A stretch of 64,000 nucleotides of DNA from an uncultured Dokdonia sp. (GTDB taxonomy: Bacteria; Bacteroidota; Bacteroidia; Flavobacteriales; Flavobacteriaceae): contig NZ_CANLOB010000018.1 in assembly GCF_947492815.1 (NCBI RefSeq), forward strand, positions 45,186-109,185. Direction: 5' to 3'. Of the stretch, positions 22,919 through 32,281 are shown one piece after another. Within the stretch, counting starts at the first letter, position 1, and each line of letters starts with the position of its first letter. A program made the translations under genes and the position numbers. Below the pieces are notes generated by a model that saw only the letters and a list, made by a program, of their open reading frames with translations, searched no databases and was not told where the DNA came from.

Positions 22919-25840
22919 CTAGTCAATTATAGATTCATAGATCGCTTCTTGAATTCTGGTACGTAATCCCGACGTGACTAATTTACGATTTTCCATTGTA
23001 GGAAATGTACGATTTGATAAAAATACATAGACAAGATCTTGTTCTGGATCTGCCCAAGTATAGGTCCCTGTAAATCCGCTATGTCCAAAACTGGCCATTG
23101 ATACACAACCACAGGTAGGGCCACTTCCAGAGAGTTGGGGTTTATCAAACCCTACACCTCTTCGCACATTCTTATTACAGTAATTACAGGTATTAAACTC
23201 TTCGATCGTTTCTTTAGATATATATCGTTTACCCCCGTAATAGCCATTTTGAAGGTACATTTGCATGAGTTTTGCGACATCATTGGCATTACTAAACAAT
23301 CCTGCATGTCCACCTATATTACTTTGCATTGCTGCCCCCATATCATGTACATATCCTTGTACTCTTTGATTACGCCAATAGGTGTCATTTTCTGAAGGAA
23401 CAATCGATTTTTTAGAGAATCGATCTAATGGTTTATACCCCGTTCTATTTGCCCCCAATGAGGTATAAAAACGTTCTGAGGTAAGTTTATTTAAATCTTT
23501 ACCATAATAATCTTCTAAGAACTTCTTCATTAGGTAGTATGGTAAATCGCTATACTTATAAGAAAGTCGATCTCTCAGATCACTCTCACCAATACGTTTG
23601 ATGATAGAATCTGTATAATCACTTCGTAAGTATAACTCATCAGCTACTTTAATATTAAAGTCTTTTGAGTAGGCTTTTCTATAGTATTCTTGTGACGGTT
23701 TTTTAGTAACCGTATCTAGTGTCGCTAAATAAAAAGGAATCCATGCTTTAAAACGTGCATAATGTGATAATGCTTTACGTAAAGTAATATTAGATTTATT
23801 GGTTCCTTTTAATTCTGGAATCAATTCTCCTAGTGTATCATCTAATGTAATCGAACCTTGGCTTCGCAACTCCATAAGTAATGGCAATGATGCTAAAATC
23901 TTTGTCATAGAGGCAACATCATATACATCATCAGGGCGTACTCTTCGCTTTTTATTGTATGTATGATATCCAAAACTTTTATTGTAAATCACTTTCCCCT
24001 TACGTGCTATAAGCACTTGTGCACCTGGCATCATTGCTTGTGTAATCCCTGATCGTACTAAAGCATCTACTTTCTTACTCAAACTATCTGAACTCACCCC
24101 TACTTCTTCTGGAATTCCGTACGAAAGTCTTCGTAAGGTTCCAGATTCAAAACCCGACCCCATAGGTGTTTCTTTTAACGAAACAGGAAGTTTTCCCTTA
24201 CTTGGGATCGCTCCAAAAATAAGTTGTGCGCTTTTTTGCTGTGCAATCTTACTATTCTGATAACTATGAACAACCGCTTCTATGTTTGTAGTAGACAATA
24301 AATCTAGCATTGCATACGGACGTACAAAAAGATCTAATACAACATCATTTGTACGAGCGATCTCATACAACCATGTTTTTTCTTCATCTGTAAAAGCATA
24401 AGATTTCCAAGGATTTGCATTAGACCTATGAAATCCTACAATGACATAATTATACTTTTTAAGTTTTGTGATCATCTGATCAAGTGATGTCGCTTTTACA
24501 TGCGAGATATTGGTATACTTACGCATCTCCTTTAAAAAATGACTTCCAGAGTCGTCTCCTAAAGACACATAAGCTATTTTTTTATTATCTAAGTTTTTTA
24601 CAGGAAGTAAGGACTTTTCATTTTTTGTAAGTGTGATTGCATTTTCAATCGCTTCACTATATACAATATCATCTAACGTAGTATTCAAATCCTTAACGAG
24701 GTTTTCTGTTGCTACTGGCTGGTAATTAGATAACCCCACTTTATACTTGGCATAGAGAATCTTTTTTACAGAATGTGCTAAACGTTCTTCTGTAATTTCA
24801 TTGTTTTCTAATGCTGCTTTAATTTTTATTGCTGCCGACGGTACGTCATTACTTATCAAAAGAATATCATTTCCTGCTTTAAAAGCTGCGAGGTCAATTT
24901 CACCAGGCTCCTTAAAATTAGAAGCTCCTTTCATATTAAGAGCATCTGTAAAGATCAGTCCATGAAACTGCAAACTATCTTTTAAAACACTTGTCACTAC
25001 CGTTGGTGAAATAGATGTTGGGTACCCATCTTCTGGAACAAGATTAGGCACATTCAAATGTGCGACCATCACACTTGCAACCCCTGCTTCTATGATAGGC
25101 TTATAGGGATACATTTCAATATTTTTGAGACGATCTAATGTAAAATCTAATGTTGGTAATGTTTTATGACTATCTTGATCTGTATCGCCATGGCCTGGGA
25201 AATGTTTGGCACTTCCTAAAACACCAGCACCTTGCATTCCTTCTAAAAAGGCAATTGCTTTCTCTGTAACATTTACTTTGTCTTCTCCAAAAGATCTGTT
25301 TCCAATAATAGGATTTGCTGGATTTACATTGATATCTACGACAGGTCCAAAATTAATATGAACGCCTAAACGTTTACAATGTTCTCCTACACGTGCTCCC
25401 ACATCTTTTACAATACGATTATCCTGTATCGCTCCTAAAGTCATATTCCAAGGAAAGGCATAGGTACTATCTAATCGCATAGACAATCCCCATTCTGCAT
25501 CCATTCCAATTAATAAAGGTGTCGTAGCCAGTTCTTGAAATTCATTATTCAATTTGGCTTGTCGCATAGGGCCTCCCTTAGAAAAAATAATTCCTCCTAT
25601 ATGTTGTTCTTTAATAAGTGCGCGTATTTTATCAACTTTTGCTTTTGGATCACTAGAAAAAACATCTACCATAAATAGCTGTCCAATGCGTTGCTCTACC
25701 GTCATGGAAGTATACACACTATCAACCCATGTACGTTGAGATTCTATATCATTGGTATAAAGTGGATATGATTGCTGTGCAACAGCACCAAGCGAAATGT
25801 AAATAAAACTAAGAAAAAGAAGGTATTTCCTAAACTGCAT
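22919..25840 (-). CDS. GH3 beta-N-acetylhexosaminidase fused to a serine beta-lactamase-like domain
   Basis: 973 residues with a signal peptide (about 1-22). The GH3 domain (about 35-570) has the NagZ-type loop AKHFPGHGDTDQDSH (212 onwards) and the nucleophile Asp299 in IFTDALNMKGA. A class C beta-lactamase/esterase-type domain (about 580-960) shows the SxxK motif at Ser644-Lys647 (VASMTK), a YKYSD tyrosine motif and GHSGFTGTYTW. Family knowledge: NagZ-type enzymes cut GlcNAc from peptidoglycan fragments. The attached domain probably acts on a peptide, ester or acyl bond of the same polymer. This fusion is known in Bacteroidota. Periplasmic cell-wall turnover is the likely role. Confidence 0.88.
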   Translation of the reverse strand: MQFRKYLLFLSFIYISLGAVAQQSYPLYTNDIESQRTWVDSVYTSMTVEQRIGQLFMVDVFSSDPKAKVDKIRALIKEQHIGGIIFSKGGPMRQAKLNNEFQELATTPLLIGMDAEWGLSMRLDSTYAFPWNMTLGAIQDNRIVKDVGARVGEHCKRLGVHINFGPVVDINVNPANPIIGNRSFGEDKVNVTEKAIAFLEGMQGAGVLGSAKHFPGHGDTDQDSHKTLPTLDFTLDRLKNIEMYPYKPIIEAGVASVMVAHLNVPNLVPEDGYPTSISPTVVTSVLKDSLQFHGLIFTDALNMKGASNFKEPGEIDLAAFKAGNDILLISNDVPSAAIKIKAALENNEITEERLAHSVKKILYAKYKVGLSNYQPVATENLVKDLNTTLDDIVYSEAIENAITLTKNEKSLLPVKNLDNKKIAYVSLGDDSGSHFLKEMRKYTNISHVKATSLDQMITKLKKYNYVIVGFHRSNANPWKSYAFTDEEKTWLYEIARTNDVVLDLFVRPYAMLDLLSTTNIEAVVHSYQNSKIAQQKSAQLIFGAIPSKGKLPVSLKETPMGSGFESGTLRRLSYGIPEEVGVSSDSLSKKVDALVRSGITQAMMPGAQVLIARKGKVIYNKSFGYHTYNKKRRVRPDDVYDVASMTKILASLPLLMELRSQGSITLDDTLGELIPELKGTNKSNITLRKALSHYARFKAWIPFYLATLDTVTKKPSQEYYRKAYSKDFNIKVADELYLRSDYTDSIIKRIGESDLRDRLSYKYSDLPYYLMKKFLEDYYGKDLNKLTSERFYTSLGANRTGYKPLDRFSKKSIVPSENDTYWRNQRVQGYVHDMGAAMQSNIGGHAGLFSNANDVAKLMQMYLQNGYYGGKRYISKETIEEFNTCNYCNKNVRRGVGFDKPQLSGSGPTCGCVSMASFGHSGFTGTYTWADPEQDLVYVFLSNRTFPTMENRKLVTSGLRTRIQEAIYESIID

Positions 25841-25983
25841 ATATCAATAACTATTAAAAACGACTCATTACTAGTACTCGCCTCTTTAAAAACAATTATA
25901 ATGCCATGAAGAAGTAAGTTGGGTGTACTACATGCAATACGTTAACATATTACCTGTATTACGAATTTACTAAGATTGCATAC

Positions 25984-25997
25984 GCTTTCGCGAAAGC
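25984..25997. repeat. Iterated palindrome between GH3 and M28 genes
   Basis: A full GCTTTCGCGAAAGC copy lies in the 292-base region between two divergent genes. No other feature is clear there. Confidence 0.8.
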
Positions 25998-26132
25998 ATA
26001 TAAAAAGTTAACAAAATATTATTAACCATACCTTATAGCGTAAAAAATCCCTAAAACGTATATCGCAACGTTAATTATTATAAAAGTATACCCCTTTAGT
26101 GTGCAATTTTAATATTTTAGTAAAAAAAAGCT

Positions 26133-27593
26133 TTGAAATATTTTTACACTCTATCAATTTGTCTTTTAATTTCTTTAAACGTCACTGCGCAACATCAAGA
26201 TGGGTTTTATGCTACCATGTCATTGCATCATGCAAAAGCACTTGTAAAAGATGCTCCTAATGATATTGAGATTTTATCAACGTTCCGTAATGAGGTTGCT
26301 GTTTGGATGACAGAAACAGGAAGTCATAAGCTACACGATAGAATTCTTACGCATGGTCCTGGGTATATATATAGGAATTCTGAAGAAGAAGCAATTACTG
26401 CCATTCAGAACCCTCAAAATATCTTAGAAAATAATACTCGAGCAGCATTAAATTTTTCAATTACGGAAGATGCAACCGTAATTCCGACGTTAGATCTTAT
26501 ACAAACACAAAATATAGAAGACCATATTCTTGAATTAGAAAACTATGGCACAAGATATCATAATAGAGCTTCGGCTACACAAGCGGCAGTAGATTTAAAA
26601 GCAAAATGGGAGGAAATGGCTGCCGAATATGGCAGAACTGATGTGAGTGTTCGTTTATTTGAACATTCAAATACGCAAATGCCATCTGTTATTTTAACCA
26701 TTACTGGTGCTGAAATTCCAGAAGAATATGTGATTGTAGGTGGACATTTAGATTCTACCTCCAATCAAGGAAATGATAATGCACCAGGAGCTGATGATGA
26801 TGCCTCAGGAATTGCAACCATTACAGAAGCTACAAGAGCATTATTTGAAGTAGGCTTTGTTCCTAAAAGAACTATAGAAGTTATGGCATACGCTGCAGAA
26901 GAGATTGGTCTAGTAGGATCTAATGAAATTGCGAGTGAATATGCCTCCAATGACGTAAATGTAGTTGCGGTTTCTCAATTTGACATGACCCTCTTTAATG
27001 GTTCTTCTAATGATGTTTCGTTTATCACTGATTTTACAAGCGGAACGCTTACTAATTACATGATGAGTCTTTTAGATCATTACAATGCTTCTGGAGATCA
27101 TCAGGTAACCTACAGTACATCTGTATGTAACTATGGATGTTCAGACCATGCAAGCTGGACAGGACAAGGGTATTTAGCTGCATTTCCATTTGAAGCTAAT
27201 TTCGGACAGCATAATGGGAATATTCACTCTACTGGAGATATGTTTAGTCTTACCAATACAGCAAGTCATGCTACTAAATTTGCAAAACTATGTGCTGAAT
27301 TTTTAATTGAAGTTGCAAAAAACAATGAAGCTCTTTCTGTAAATGATGTGTTAGCTTCTTCTATTTACTTAACAATAAATGATGGTATGCTTTCGTATGA
27401 TTTAACGTCTTCTCAAAAAGAAGTTAAAAGCATCCAATTATATAGTATTAAAGGGCAAGAAGTATTTGCGACAACTGCTATCTCTGATAGAGATCAAGTT
27501 GCATTACCAACATTAAGTACAGGTATATATATTGCTACTATTACTACAGAAAATAGTAATACTCCTATTGTAAAGAAATTGATAGTTCGCTAA
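26133..27593 (+). CDS. Secreted M28 aminopeptidase with type IX secretion tail
   Basis: 486 residues from a TTG start, which puts a good signal peptide (KYFYTLSICLLISLNVTAQ) first; no ATG fits better. The M28 zinc-peptidase core is visible: VGGHLDSTS (His and Asp ligands region), PGADDDASGIAT (bridging Asp), MAYAAEEIGLVGS (catalytic Glu and ligand Glu), and a later CSDHASWTGQG with the last His. The final about 75 residues (VKSIQLYSIKGQEVF... GIYIATITT ... KKLIVR) form a type A T9SS sorting domain. It resembles Vibrio-type leucyl aminopeptidases. Role: extracellular protein breakdown. Confidence 0.92.
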   Translation: MKYFYTLSICLLISLNVTAQHQDGFYATMSLHHAKALVKDAPNDIEILSTFRNEVAVWMTETGSHKLHDRILTHGPGYIYRNSEEEAITAIQNPQNILENNTRAALNFSITEDATVIPTLDLIQTQNIEDHILELENYGTRYHNRASATQAAVDLKAKWEEMAAEYGRTDVSVRLFEHSNTQMPSVILTITGAEIPEEYVIVGGHLDSTSNQGNDNAPGADDDASGIATITEATRALFEVGFVPKRTIEVMAYAAEEIGLVGSNEIASEYASNDVNVVAVSQFDMTLFNGSSNDVSFITDFTSGTLTNYMMSLLDHYNASGDHQVTYSTSVCNYGCSDHASWTGQGYLAAFPFEANFGQHNGNIHSTGDMFSLTNTASHATKFAKLCAEFLIEVAKNNEALSVNDVLASSIYLTINDGMLSYDLTSSQKEVKSIQLYSIKGQEVFATTAISDRDQVALPTLSTGIYIATITTENSNTPIVKKLIVR

Positions 27594-27605
27594 ATTGAAT
27601 AGCGC

Positions 27606-28094
27606 TTATTTTTTTAAAAAACGGCTATGCCAGCTTTCAATAGCAGGCACTTCCCAATGATGAAGGTATTCTTCTAAATTAGTCACTAGATTATTAAACA
27701 CCACTGTTTTTTTACCTATCGCTCCATCTTTTGCCATTTTCTTAAAATCAACAAGAGGTTTGTAATGAATACGATCATTTTGATAATAGGTCACATTCAT
27801 TTTGTCTAATAAATCGACTCCTAAATCTTCTTGTATAGCTTGTATAAAACGTACTTGACTATCTATAGAACATCCACTAGCAGAGGCTTGTGACTGATCT
27901 AATGCAATAACAATAAACCGATCATACTTAACCTCAAATCCAGCATTTAAATTAGCTCCATGAGCGGTCCATGAAGTGAGAAAAGTTGAGAGATCTTTTC
28001 GTAACTGTACGACCTGATCTTCTGTAAACTTTTTATCACTTTGATATATCCATACTCTAGATTGAGCAGGAAGTGTATTAAAATCTGCTAACAC
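27606..28094 (-). CDS. Conserved Bacteroidota protein of unknown function (162 aa)
   Basis: It starts MLADFNTLPAQSRVWIYQSDKKFTEDQ and ends HWEVPAIESWHSRFLKK. Proteins of this kind are often labelled 'ABC transporter ATPase' in databases, but no Walker motif or signature sequence is visible, so that label is not supported. Conserved-looking points are RVWIYQS, SWTAHG, FIVIALDQSQASASGCSID and the tryptophan-rich tail. It is probably cytoplasmic and is the last gene of the minus-strand Fe-S cluster operon. Confidence 0.75.
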   Translation of the reverse strand: MLADFNTLPAQSRVWIYQSDKKFTEDQVVQLRKDLSTFLTSWTAHGANLNAGFEVKYDRFIVIALDQSQASASGCSIDSQVRFIQAIQEDLGVDLLDKMNVTYYQNDRIHYKPLVDFKKMAKDGAIGKKTVVFNNLVTNLEEYLHHWEVPAIESWHSRFLKK

Positions 28095-28106
28095 GTATAT
28101 TATATT

Positions 28107-28241
28107 TTAAAATAGACTAAATGAATCGTATACAAAATAACGATACAAAAGTCTAATAATAACAATTAAGATAACAAGCCCTCCTGGAATAGAGATAAAA
28201 TCAATAATAGAAAATCTTTTCTTACGATTAGAAGGCTCCAT
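28107..28241 (-). CDS. Small single-helix membrane protein, 44 aa
   Basis: A short ORF starting MEPSNRKKRFSIIDFISI, then a hydrophobic helix GGLVILIVIIRLLYRY and a short tail ending DSFSLF. The basic N-terminus and one membrane helix give a plausible N-in topology. It starts 13 bases after the stop of the Fe-S protein gene and ends 12 bases before the next gene on the same strand, which supports a real operon member. Function unknown. Confidence 0.6.
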   Translation of the reverse strand: MEPSNRKKRFSIIDFISIPGGLVILIVIIRLLYRYFVYDSFSLF

Positions 28242-28254
28242 ATAGTTATTGGTT

Positions 28255-29046
28255 TTATAAATCTTCGGCAGAAGCAATCATCTCTGCAACGTCCAATACC
28301 TCTATACTATCTTCTTTTTCTTTATTCTTGACACCATCTGTCATCATTGTATTACAAAATGGGCAACCAGCAGCAATGATATCTGGCTTTACTTCTAAAG
28401 CTTGCTCTGTACGTTCTACATTTACATCTTTATTTCCAGGTTCTGGTTCTTTAAACATCTGTGCTCCACCAGCGCCACAACAAAGCCCATTTGTTTTACA
28501 TTTACGCATTTCAACAAGCTCTACTTCCAACTTACGTAATAAATCGCGTGGTGCTTCGTACACATTATTTGCTCTACCTAAATAACAAGGATCATGAAAT
28601 GTAATACGTTTTCCTTTAAACTTACCGCCTTCTACTTTAAGACGACCGTCTTCTAATAGAGATTTTAGAAACTGCGTATGATGTACTACTTCATAGTTTC
28701 CGCCTAATGAAGTATATTCATTTTTAATGGTATTAAAACAATGAGGACATGCGGTTACAATCTTCTTTATTTCATAGCCATTAAGTACTTCTATATTCAT
28801 GGCAGCTTGCATCTGAAAAAGGAATTCATTACCAGCTCTTTTGGCTGGATCTCCCGTACAACTTTCTTCTGCCCCTAATACTGCAAAATCTACATTGGCT
28901 TTATTTAAGATACGAGCAAAGGCTTTTGTTATTTTTTTTGCTCTATCATCAAAACTACCTGAACAACCAACCCAAAATAAAATTTCTGGTTGCTTGCCTT
29001 GCGCCATATATTCGGCCATGGTAGGTACTCTTAGTGGTTCACTCAT
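28255..29046 (-). CDS. (Fe-S)-binding CCG-domain protein, HdrB/LutA-like
   Basis: 263 residues from the ATG at 29046; an ATG at 29112 would add 22 residues rich in charged residues that do not look conserved. Two cysteine-rich CCG modules are seen: ILFWVGCSGSFDDR ... ACPHCFNTIKNEY and ITFHDPCYLGRANN ... KTNGLCCGAGGAQMF ... GCPFCNTMM. Family knowledge: such proteins bind special 4Fe-4S clusters and move electrons, as in HdrB, GlpC and LutA. It likely works with the membrane Fe-S protein at 29913-31247 in the same operon. Substrate unknown. Confidence 0.88.
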   Translation of the reverse strand: MSEPLRVPTMAEYMAQGKQPEILFWVGCSGSFDDRAKKITKAFARILNKANVDFAVLGAEESCTGDPAKRAGNEFLFQMQAAMNIEVLNGYEIKKIVTACPHCFNTIKNEYTSLGGNYEVVHHTQFLKSLLEDGRLKVEGGKFKGKRITFHDPCYLGRANNVYEAPRDLLRKLEVELVEMRKCKTNGLCCGAGGAQMFKEPEPGNKDVNVERTEQALEVKPDIIAAGCPFCNTMMTDGVKNKEKEDSIEVLDVAEMIASAEDL

Positions 29047-29122
29047 AGTATATGTTTCTGCATTAACGCTTCGCTCTCCCCTGTGGTCGTGAGCATACCA
29101 GTAGGCAGGCAAGTCTCACAAG

Positions 29123-29142
29123 TTCGCTTTCGCGAAAGCGAA
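29123..29142. repeat. Extended iterated palindrome (20 bp)
   Basis: TTCGCTTTCGCGAAAGCGAA is one of the longest perfect copies in the window. It lies between the HAD-like gene and the Fe-S protein gene of one operon, so a transcript would carry it as a hairpin. Confidence 0.85.
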
Positions 29143-29153
29143 ATTATTATCTT

Positions 29154-29588
29154 CTAATCTTCAAAAACTTGAATGGTAACTTCTTTGTCTACTAATTCTG
29201 TAAACTTTCCTTTATATCTAGTAGCTTTTACTAAATGGTTATCTATCCAATGGTAATTTCCACCTCTAGGTTTTCCCATTAATAAGCTATGGTATTTAAA
29301 TCCATGTTGTTTTAGCCATGTTTCTGTATATCCTCTATGTTCTTCTGTACGAGAAGTAAAAAAACAAATAATATGCCCTTGATCATACCAGTTATTTAAT
29401 GTTTTCAATGCATCTGGATACACCTGTGCTGTAAGCATTCTTTCTGGCTCTTCATTAGGAATATCATCACAAATAGTTCCATCTATATCTATGAGATAAT
29501 TCTTCATTCCATCCGGCAATACTGGACTTACGTGTTCACCATCTTCTAACTTTTCACTTAATAATTTTTCTACGTCTTCCTTTTTCAT
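29154..29588 (-). CDS. HAD-like phosphatase
   Basis: 144 residues. HAD motif I is NYLIDIDGTICDD, with the nucleophile Asp and the acid/base Asp two residues later. Motif II is CFFTSR, and the late acidic motif appears in HWIDNHLV. The short length and lack of a large cap domain suggest a small-molecule or nucleotide/sugar-phosphate phosphatase, but the substrate is not evident. It is in the same minus-strand operon as the Fe-S proteins. Confidence 0.8.
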   Translation of the reverse strand: MKKEDVEKLLSEKLEDGEHVSPVLPDGMKNYLIDIDGTICDDIPNEEPERMLTAQVYPDALKTLNNWYDQGHIICFFTSRTEEHRGYTETWLKQHGFKYHSLLMGKPRGGNYHWIDNHLVKATRYKGKFTELVDKEVTIQVFED

Positions 29589-29596
29589 CTCTTAGA

Positions 29597-29923
29597 TTAA
29601 TTGTTGTTAATTGATTGAAAATCTTTTTTACTTATTCGTATATAATGAGCCTGTACGTGGACTCCTTTCTTTTTTAAATTAGGATCATTAAGATCCATTC
29701 TTGTTCTAAATAATGCTTCTTCAGATAAAGCTAACACTTGTTCTTGAGAACAATAATCACAAGTGATCTTTTGTACTTTTACGGAGTCTATTTGTTTTTG
29801 TTTGTTAAAATAAATCCTTGTATATACTTTAAATTGTAAACTATCTTCTCTCCAACTACGTTGTGCATTTCCTAAAAAAGGGAAACTTAAGAGAAATAGT
29901 ATGACAATGTGTTTAGCTTTCAT
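29597..29923 (-). CDS. Secreted protein of unknown function (108 aa)
   Basis: The signal peptide KAKHIVILFLLSFPFLGNAQ is followed by about 88 residues with a CDYC pair (ITCDYCSQEQ). No known domain is recognised. Its start overlaps the end of the membrane Fe-S gene by 11 bases, so it is co-expressed with it. The CxxC pair could be redox active or metal binding; this is only a suggestion. Confidence 0.7.
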   Translation of the reverse strand: MKAKHIVILFLLSFPFLGNAQRSWREDSLQFKVYTRIYFNKQKQIDSVKVQKITCDYCSQEQVLALSEEALFRTRMDLNDPNLKKKGVHVQAHYIRISKKDFQSINNN

Positions 29924-31247
29924 TTATCCAATTGGCTCTATCCATTTGATTAAATGGCCATGGAGCTCCATTATTTTCTATATTAGTCATTGCATTATTA
30001 AGATCACTTGGAGCAGCACTCTCTTCCATCACCATATAACGACGCATATCCAAGATAATACTTAGAGGGTCAATTCCAATAGGACAGGCTTCTACGCAAG
30101 CATTACAAGTAGTACACGCCCATAACTCTTCTTTACTTATATGATCATCTAAAAGTTGCTTACCATCTGGCTGAAAGCTTCCATTCTTATCTATGTTTTT
30201 ACTTACAACTTCTAAACGATCTCGGGTATCCATCATAATCTTACGAGGAGATAATTTCTTTCCTGTTTGATTAGCTGGACATTCACTTGTACAACGCCCA
30301 CACTCTGTACAACTATATGAGTTCATAAGTTGTACCCAGTTTAGATCTAATACATCACTAGCTCCAAATTTTTCAGGATCTCCTTCATCTTCTGCTGGTG
30401 CTGCAAATGGATCTGCATTTGGATCCATCATAAGTTGCACTTCTTTAGTAACTGCATCTAAGTTATCTAGTTGCCCTTTAGGTTTTAGCTTTGCATACCA
30501 TGTATTTGGAAATGCCAATAAAATATGTAAATGCTTAGAATAGTATAGATAGTTTAAGAAAACTAAAATTCCAATAATATGTACCCACCAAGCACCTCGT
30601 TCAACAATAACAAGAGATGATTCTGACATCCCTTGAAATAAAGGAGCTATATACTGGCTGATAGGAAAAGCGCCTACAATACCTCCTTGAGAAGCATAAT
30701 GATCTGCTCCTATGGTTTGTAATTGTAAGTCGGCAGCATTCATGACCAAGAATAATGTCATCAACACCATTTCAAAATAGAGAATTAGATTTCCATCCAT
30801 TTTTGGCCATCCTTTCATTTCTGGATTTAAAAAACGTTTAAGGCGTATTACATTACGACGAATCCAAAAAATGACAACCGCTACAAAAACAAGAAATGCT
30901 AGTATTTCAAAACTTCCAATTAAAAAATCATAGAAACCTCCTAAGAATCCAAAAATTCTATGAGTACCAAAAAGACCATCTATAATGATCTCTAATACTT
31001 CTATATTAATAATGATAAACCCTACATAGACAACAACATGTAGTATTCCAGAAACTGGACGTTTTACCATTTTATATTGCCCTAGAGCAATTTTTGCCAT
31101 ATTACGCCAACGCAATGGCTTGTTATCTGTTCTATCAATATCTTTTCCAAGTTTGATATTGCGAAATAACTTCTTAATGTTTTTTGTAAAAAAACCAATC
31201 CCTAGAACAAGGATTATTAAAAATAGAATGTTAGGTATGTATTGCAT
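29913..31247 (-). CDS. Membrane-anchored 4Fe-4S oxidoreductase
   Basis: 444 residues. The N-terminal about 260 residues hold five or six membrane helices resembling the cytochrome b/nitrate-reductase-gamma type anchor. Then come two ferredoxin clusters: CTECGRCTSECPANQTGK and CTTCNACVEACPIGIDP. Family knowledge: HdrC/DsrM-like modules pass electrons between the quinone pool and a soluble partner. The CCG protein encoded at 28255-29046 is the obvious partner, together giving an HdrCB-like pair. Operon order: MCE protein, this gene, secreted protein, HAD, CCG protein. Confidence 0.88.
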   Translation of the reverse strand: MQYIPNILFLIILVLGIGFFTKNIKKLFRNIKLGKDIDRTDNKPLRWRNMAKIALGQYKMVKRPVSGILHVVVYVGFIIINIEVLEIIIDGLFGTHRIFGFLGGFYDFLIGSFEILAFLVFVAVVIFWIRRNVIRLKRFLNPEMKGWPKMDGNLILYFEMVLMTLFLVMNAADLQLQTIGADHYASQGGIVGAFPISQYIAPLFQGMSESSLVIVERGAWWVHIIGILVFLNYLYYSKHLHILLAFPNTWYAKLKPKGQLDNLDAVTKEVQLMMDPNADPFAAPAEDEGDPEKFGASDVLDLNWVQLMNSYSCTECGRCTSECPANQTGKKLSPRKIMMDTRDRLEVVSKNIDKNGSFQPDGKQLLDDHISKEELWACTTCNACVEACPIGIDPLSIILDMRRYMVMEESAAPSDLNNAMTNIENNGAPWPFNQMDRANWINES

Positions 31248-31268
31248 AATCGTTAGTTAGTATTCCAC

Positions 31269-32219
31269 CTAACGTAACGAATCTTTAGGCGGATTATACT
31301 CCTTTGGTTTTTTGCCAAACAGAGAGAAATGTACATATCGCTTAGGATGTAATCTCATATCCTGTAACAATAATTCCATCTGTTTTGTGGTACGCTCCAA
31401 ATTTACATAAACTTGGTCATCCTGCAAAAGCTTTCCAGCCGTTCCTTTGCCAGATTTAAGATTATTTGCGATTCCTTCAAAATCTGCTGCCAAGTTTTCA
31501 AAATTTGATATTAAAGTCCCTATTTCAATTTGAGATAAAGAATCTGATAACTTTGCAAAATTAGTTGATATCTCTTCAAAATTAGAAATAGTACCTGTAA
31601 GCTTCTCTTTATTGTCTGCTAAAAGCCCATTCATAGATCTAGAAGTTGTTTTTAACTCTCTAGAAATTACAGCAAAATTAGCAACTGCTTCTTTCAAATT
31701 ACGCTGCGTATCTTTATCTAGTACTGTATTAACAGACTTCACAAGAGAGTCTGTATCATTAATAGCAGATTCTATGACAGCTTGTAGTGGTTCTAATCGT
31801 TCAGTAACCAGCTCCATAATACCATTGTCTATCTCTGAAGGTAACGTGTCACCATCTTTTGCTAGTTCTCCATCATAATTAGGAACAATAGCAAGGTTCT
31901 TTCCGCTAATAAAGCCTATACCATATACCTTGGCGATACTCTTATTTGAAAACTCAAAGTCACTTACTACATTAAAATGTACTTTTAACATTCCTGCTTT
32001 ATCCGCAAATTTAATAGAGATCACTTTTCCAACGGTAAGTCCGTTGATCGTTACATTAGCACCAGGAGTAAGTCCTTCTACATTATCGTATAGCGCATAA
32101 AAACTTCTGTTCTTATCTAATAAATTCTGGCCTTTAAGATAGTTATAGCCTCCTATAACAATCACTAGAGCAATGATTGCTAGTATTCCCGTTCTGACTT
32201 CTTTAGAGATTTTAAGCAT
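31269..32219 (-). CDS. MCE/MlaD-family lipid transport protein
   Basis: 316 residues. One N-terminal membrane helix (GILAIIALVIVIGGYNYL) is followed by the MCE domain (about 38-115: YALYDNVEGLTPGANVTINGLTVGKV) and a long predicted helical/coiled-coil part with repeated spacing. Family knowledge: MlaD hexamers bind phospholipids in the periplasm as part of an ABC lipid transporter. No MlaE or MlaF gene is next to it here. It starts 62 bases after the amidase stop, likely in one transcript. Confidence 0.88.
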   Translation of the reverse strand: MLKISKEVRTGILAIIALVIVIGGYNYLKGQNLLDKNRSFYALYDNVEGLTPGANVTINGLTVGKVISIKFADKAGMLKVHFNVVSDFEFSNKSIAKVYGIGFISGKNLAIVPNYDGELAKDGDTLPSEIDNGIMELVTERLEPLQAVIESAINDTDSLVKSVNTVLDKDTQRNLKEAVANFAVISRELKTTSRSMNGLLADNKEKLTGTISNFEEISTNFAKLSDSLSQIEIGTLISNFENLAADFEGIANNLKSGKGTAGKLLQDDQVYVNLERTTKQMELLLQDMRLHPKRYVHFSLFGKKPKEYNPPKDSLR

Positions 32220-32281
32220 ATAATGTTTTATACAGGAGACAAATGTAGGAATTTAATAAGAACCTTGGCTTTAAGGAACTA

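Noticed and set aside
27606..28094. ABC transporter ATPase label often given to this protein
   Set aside because: No Walker A, Walker B or ABC signature motif is visible in its 162 residues.
29047..29112. Upstream start for the CCG-domain protein
   Set aside because: The added residues (AYWYAHDHRGERSVNAETYT) look non-conserved, and the ATG at 29046 gives the usual N-terminus.
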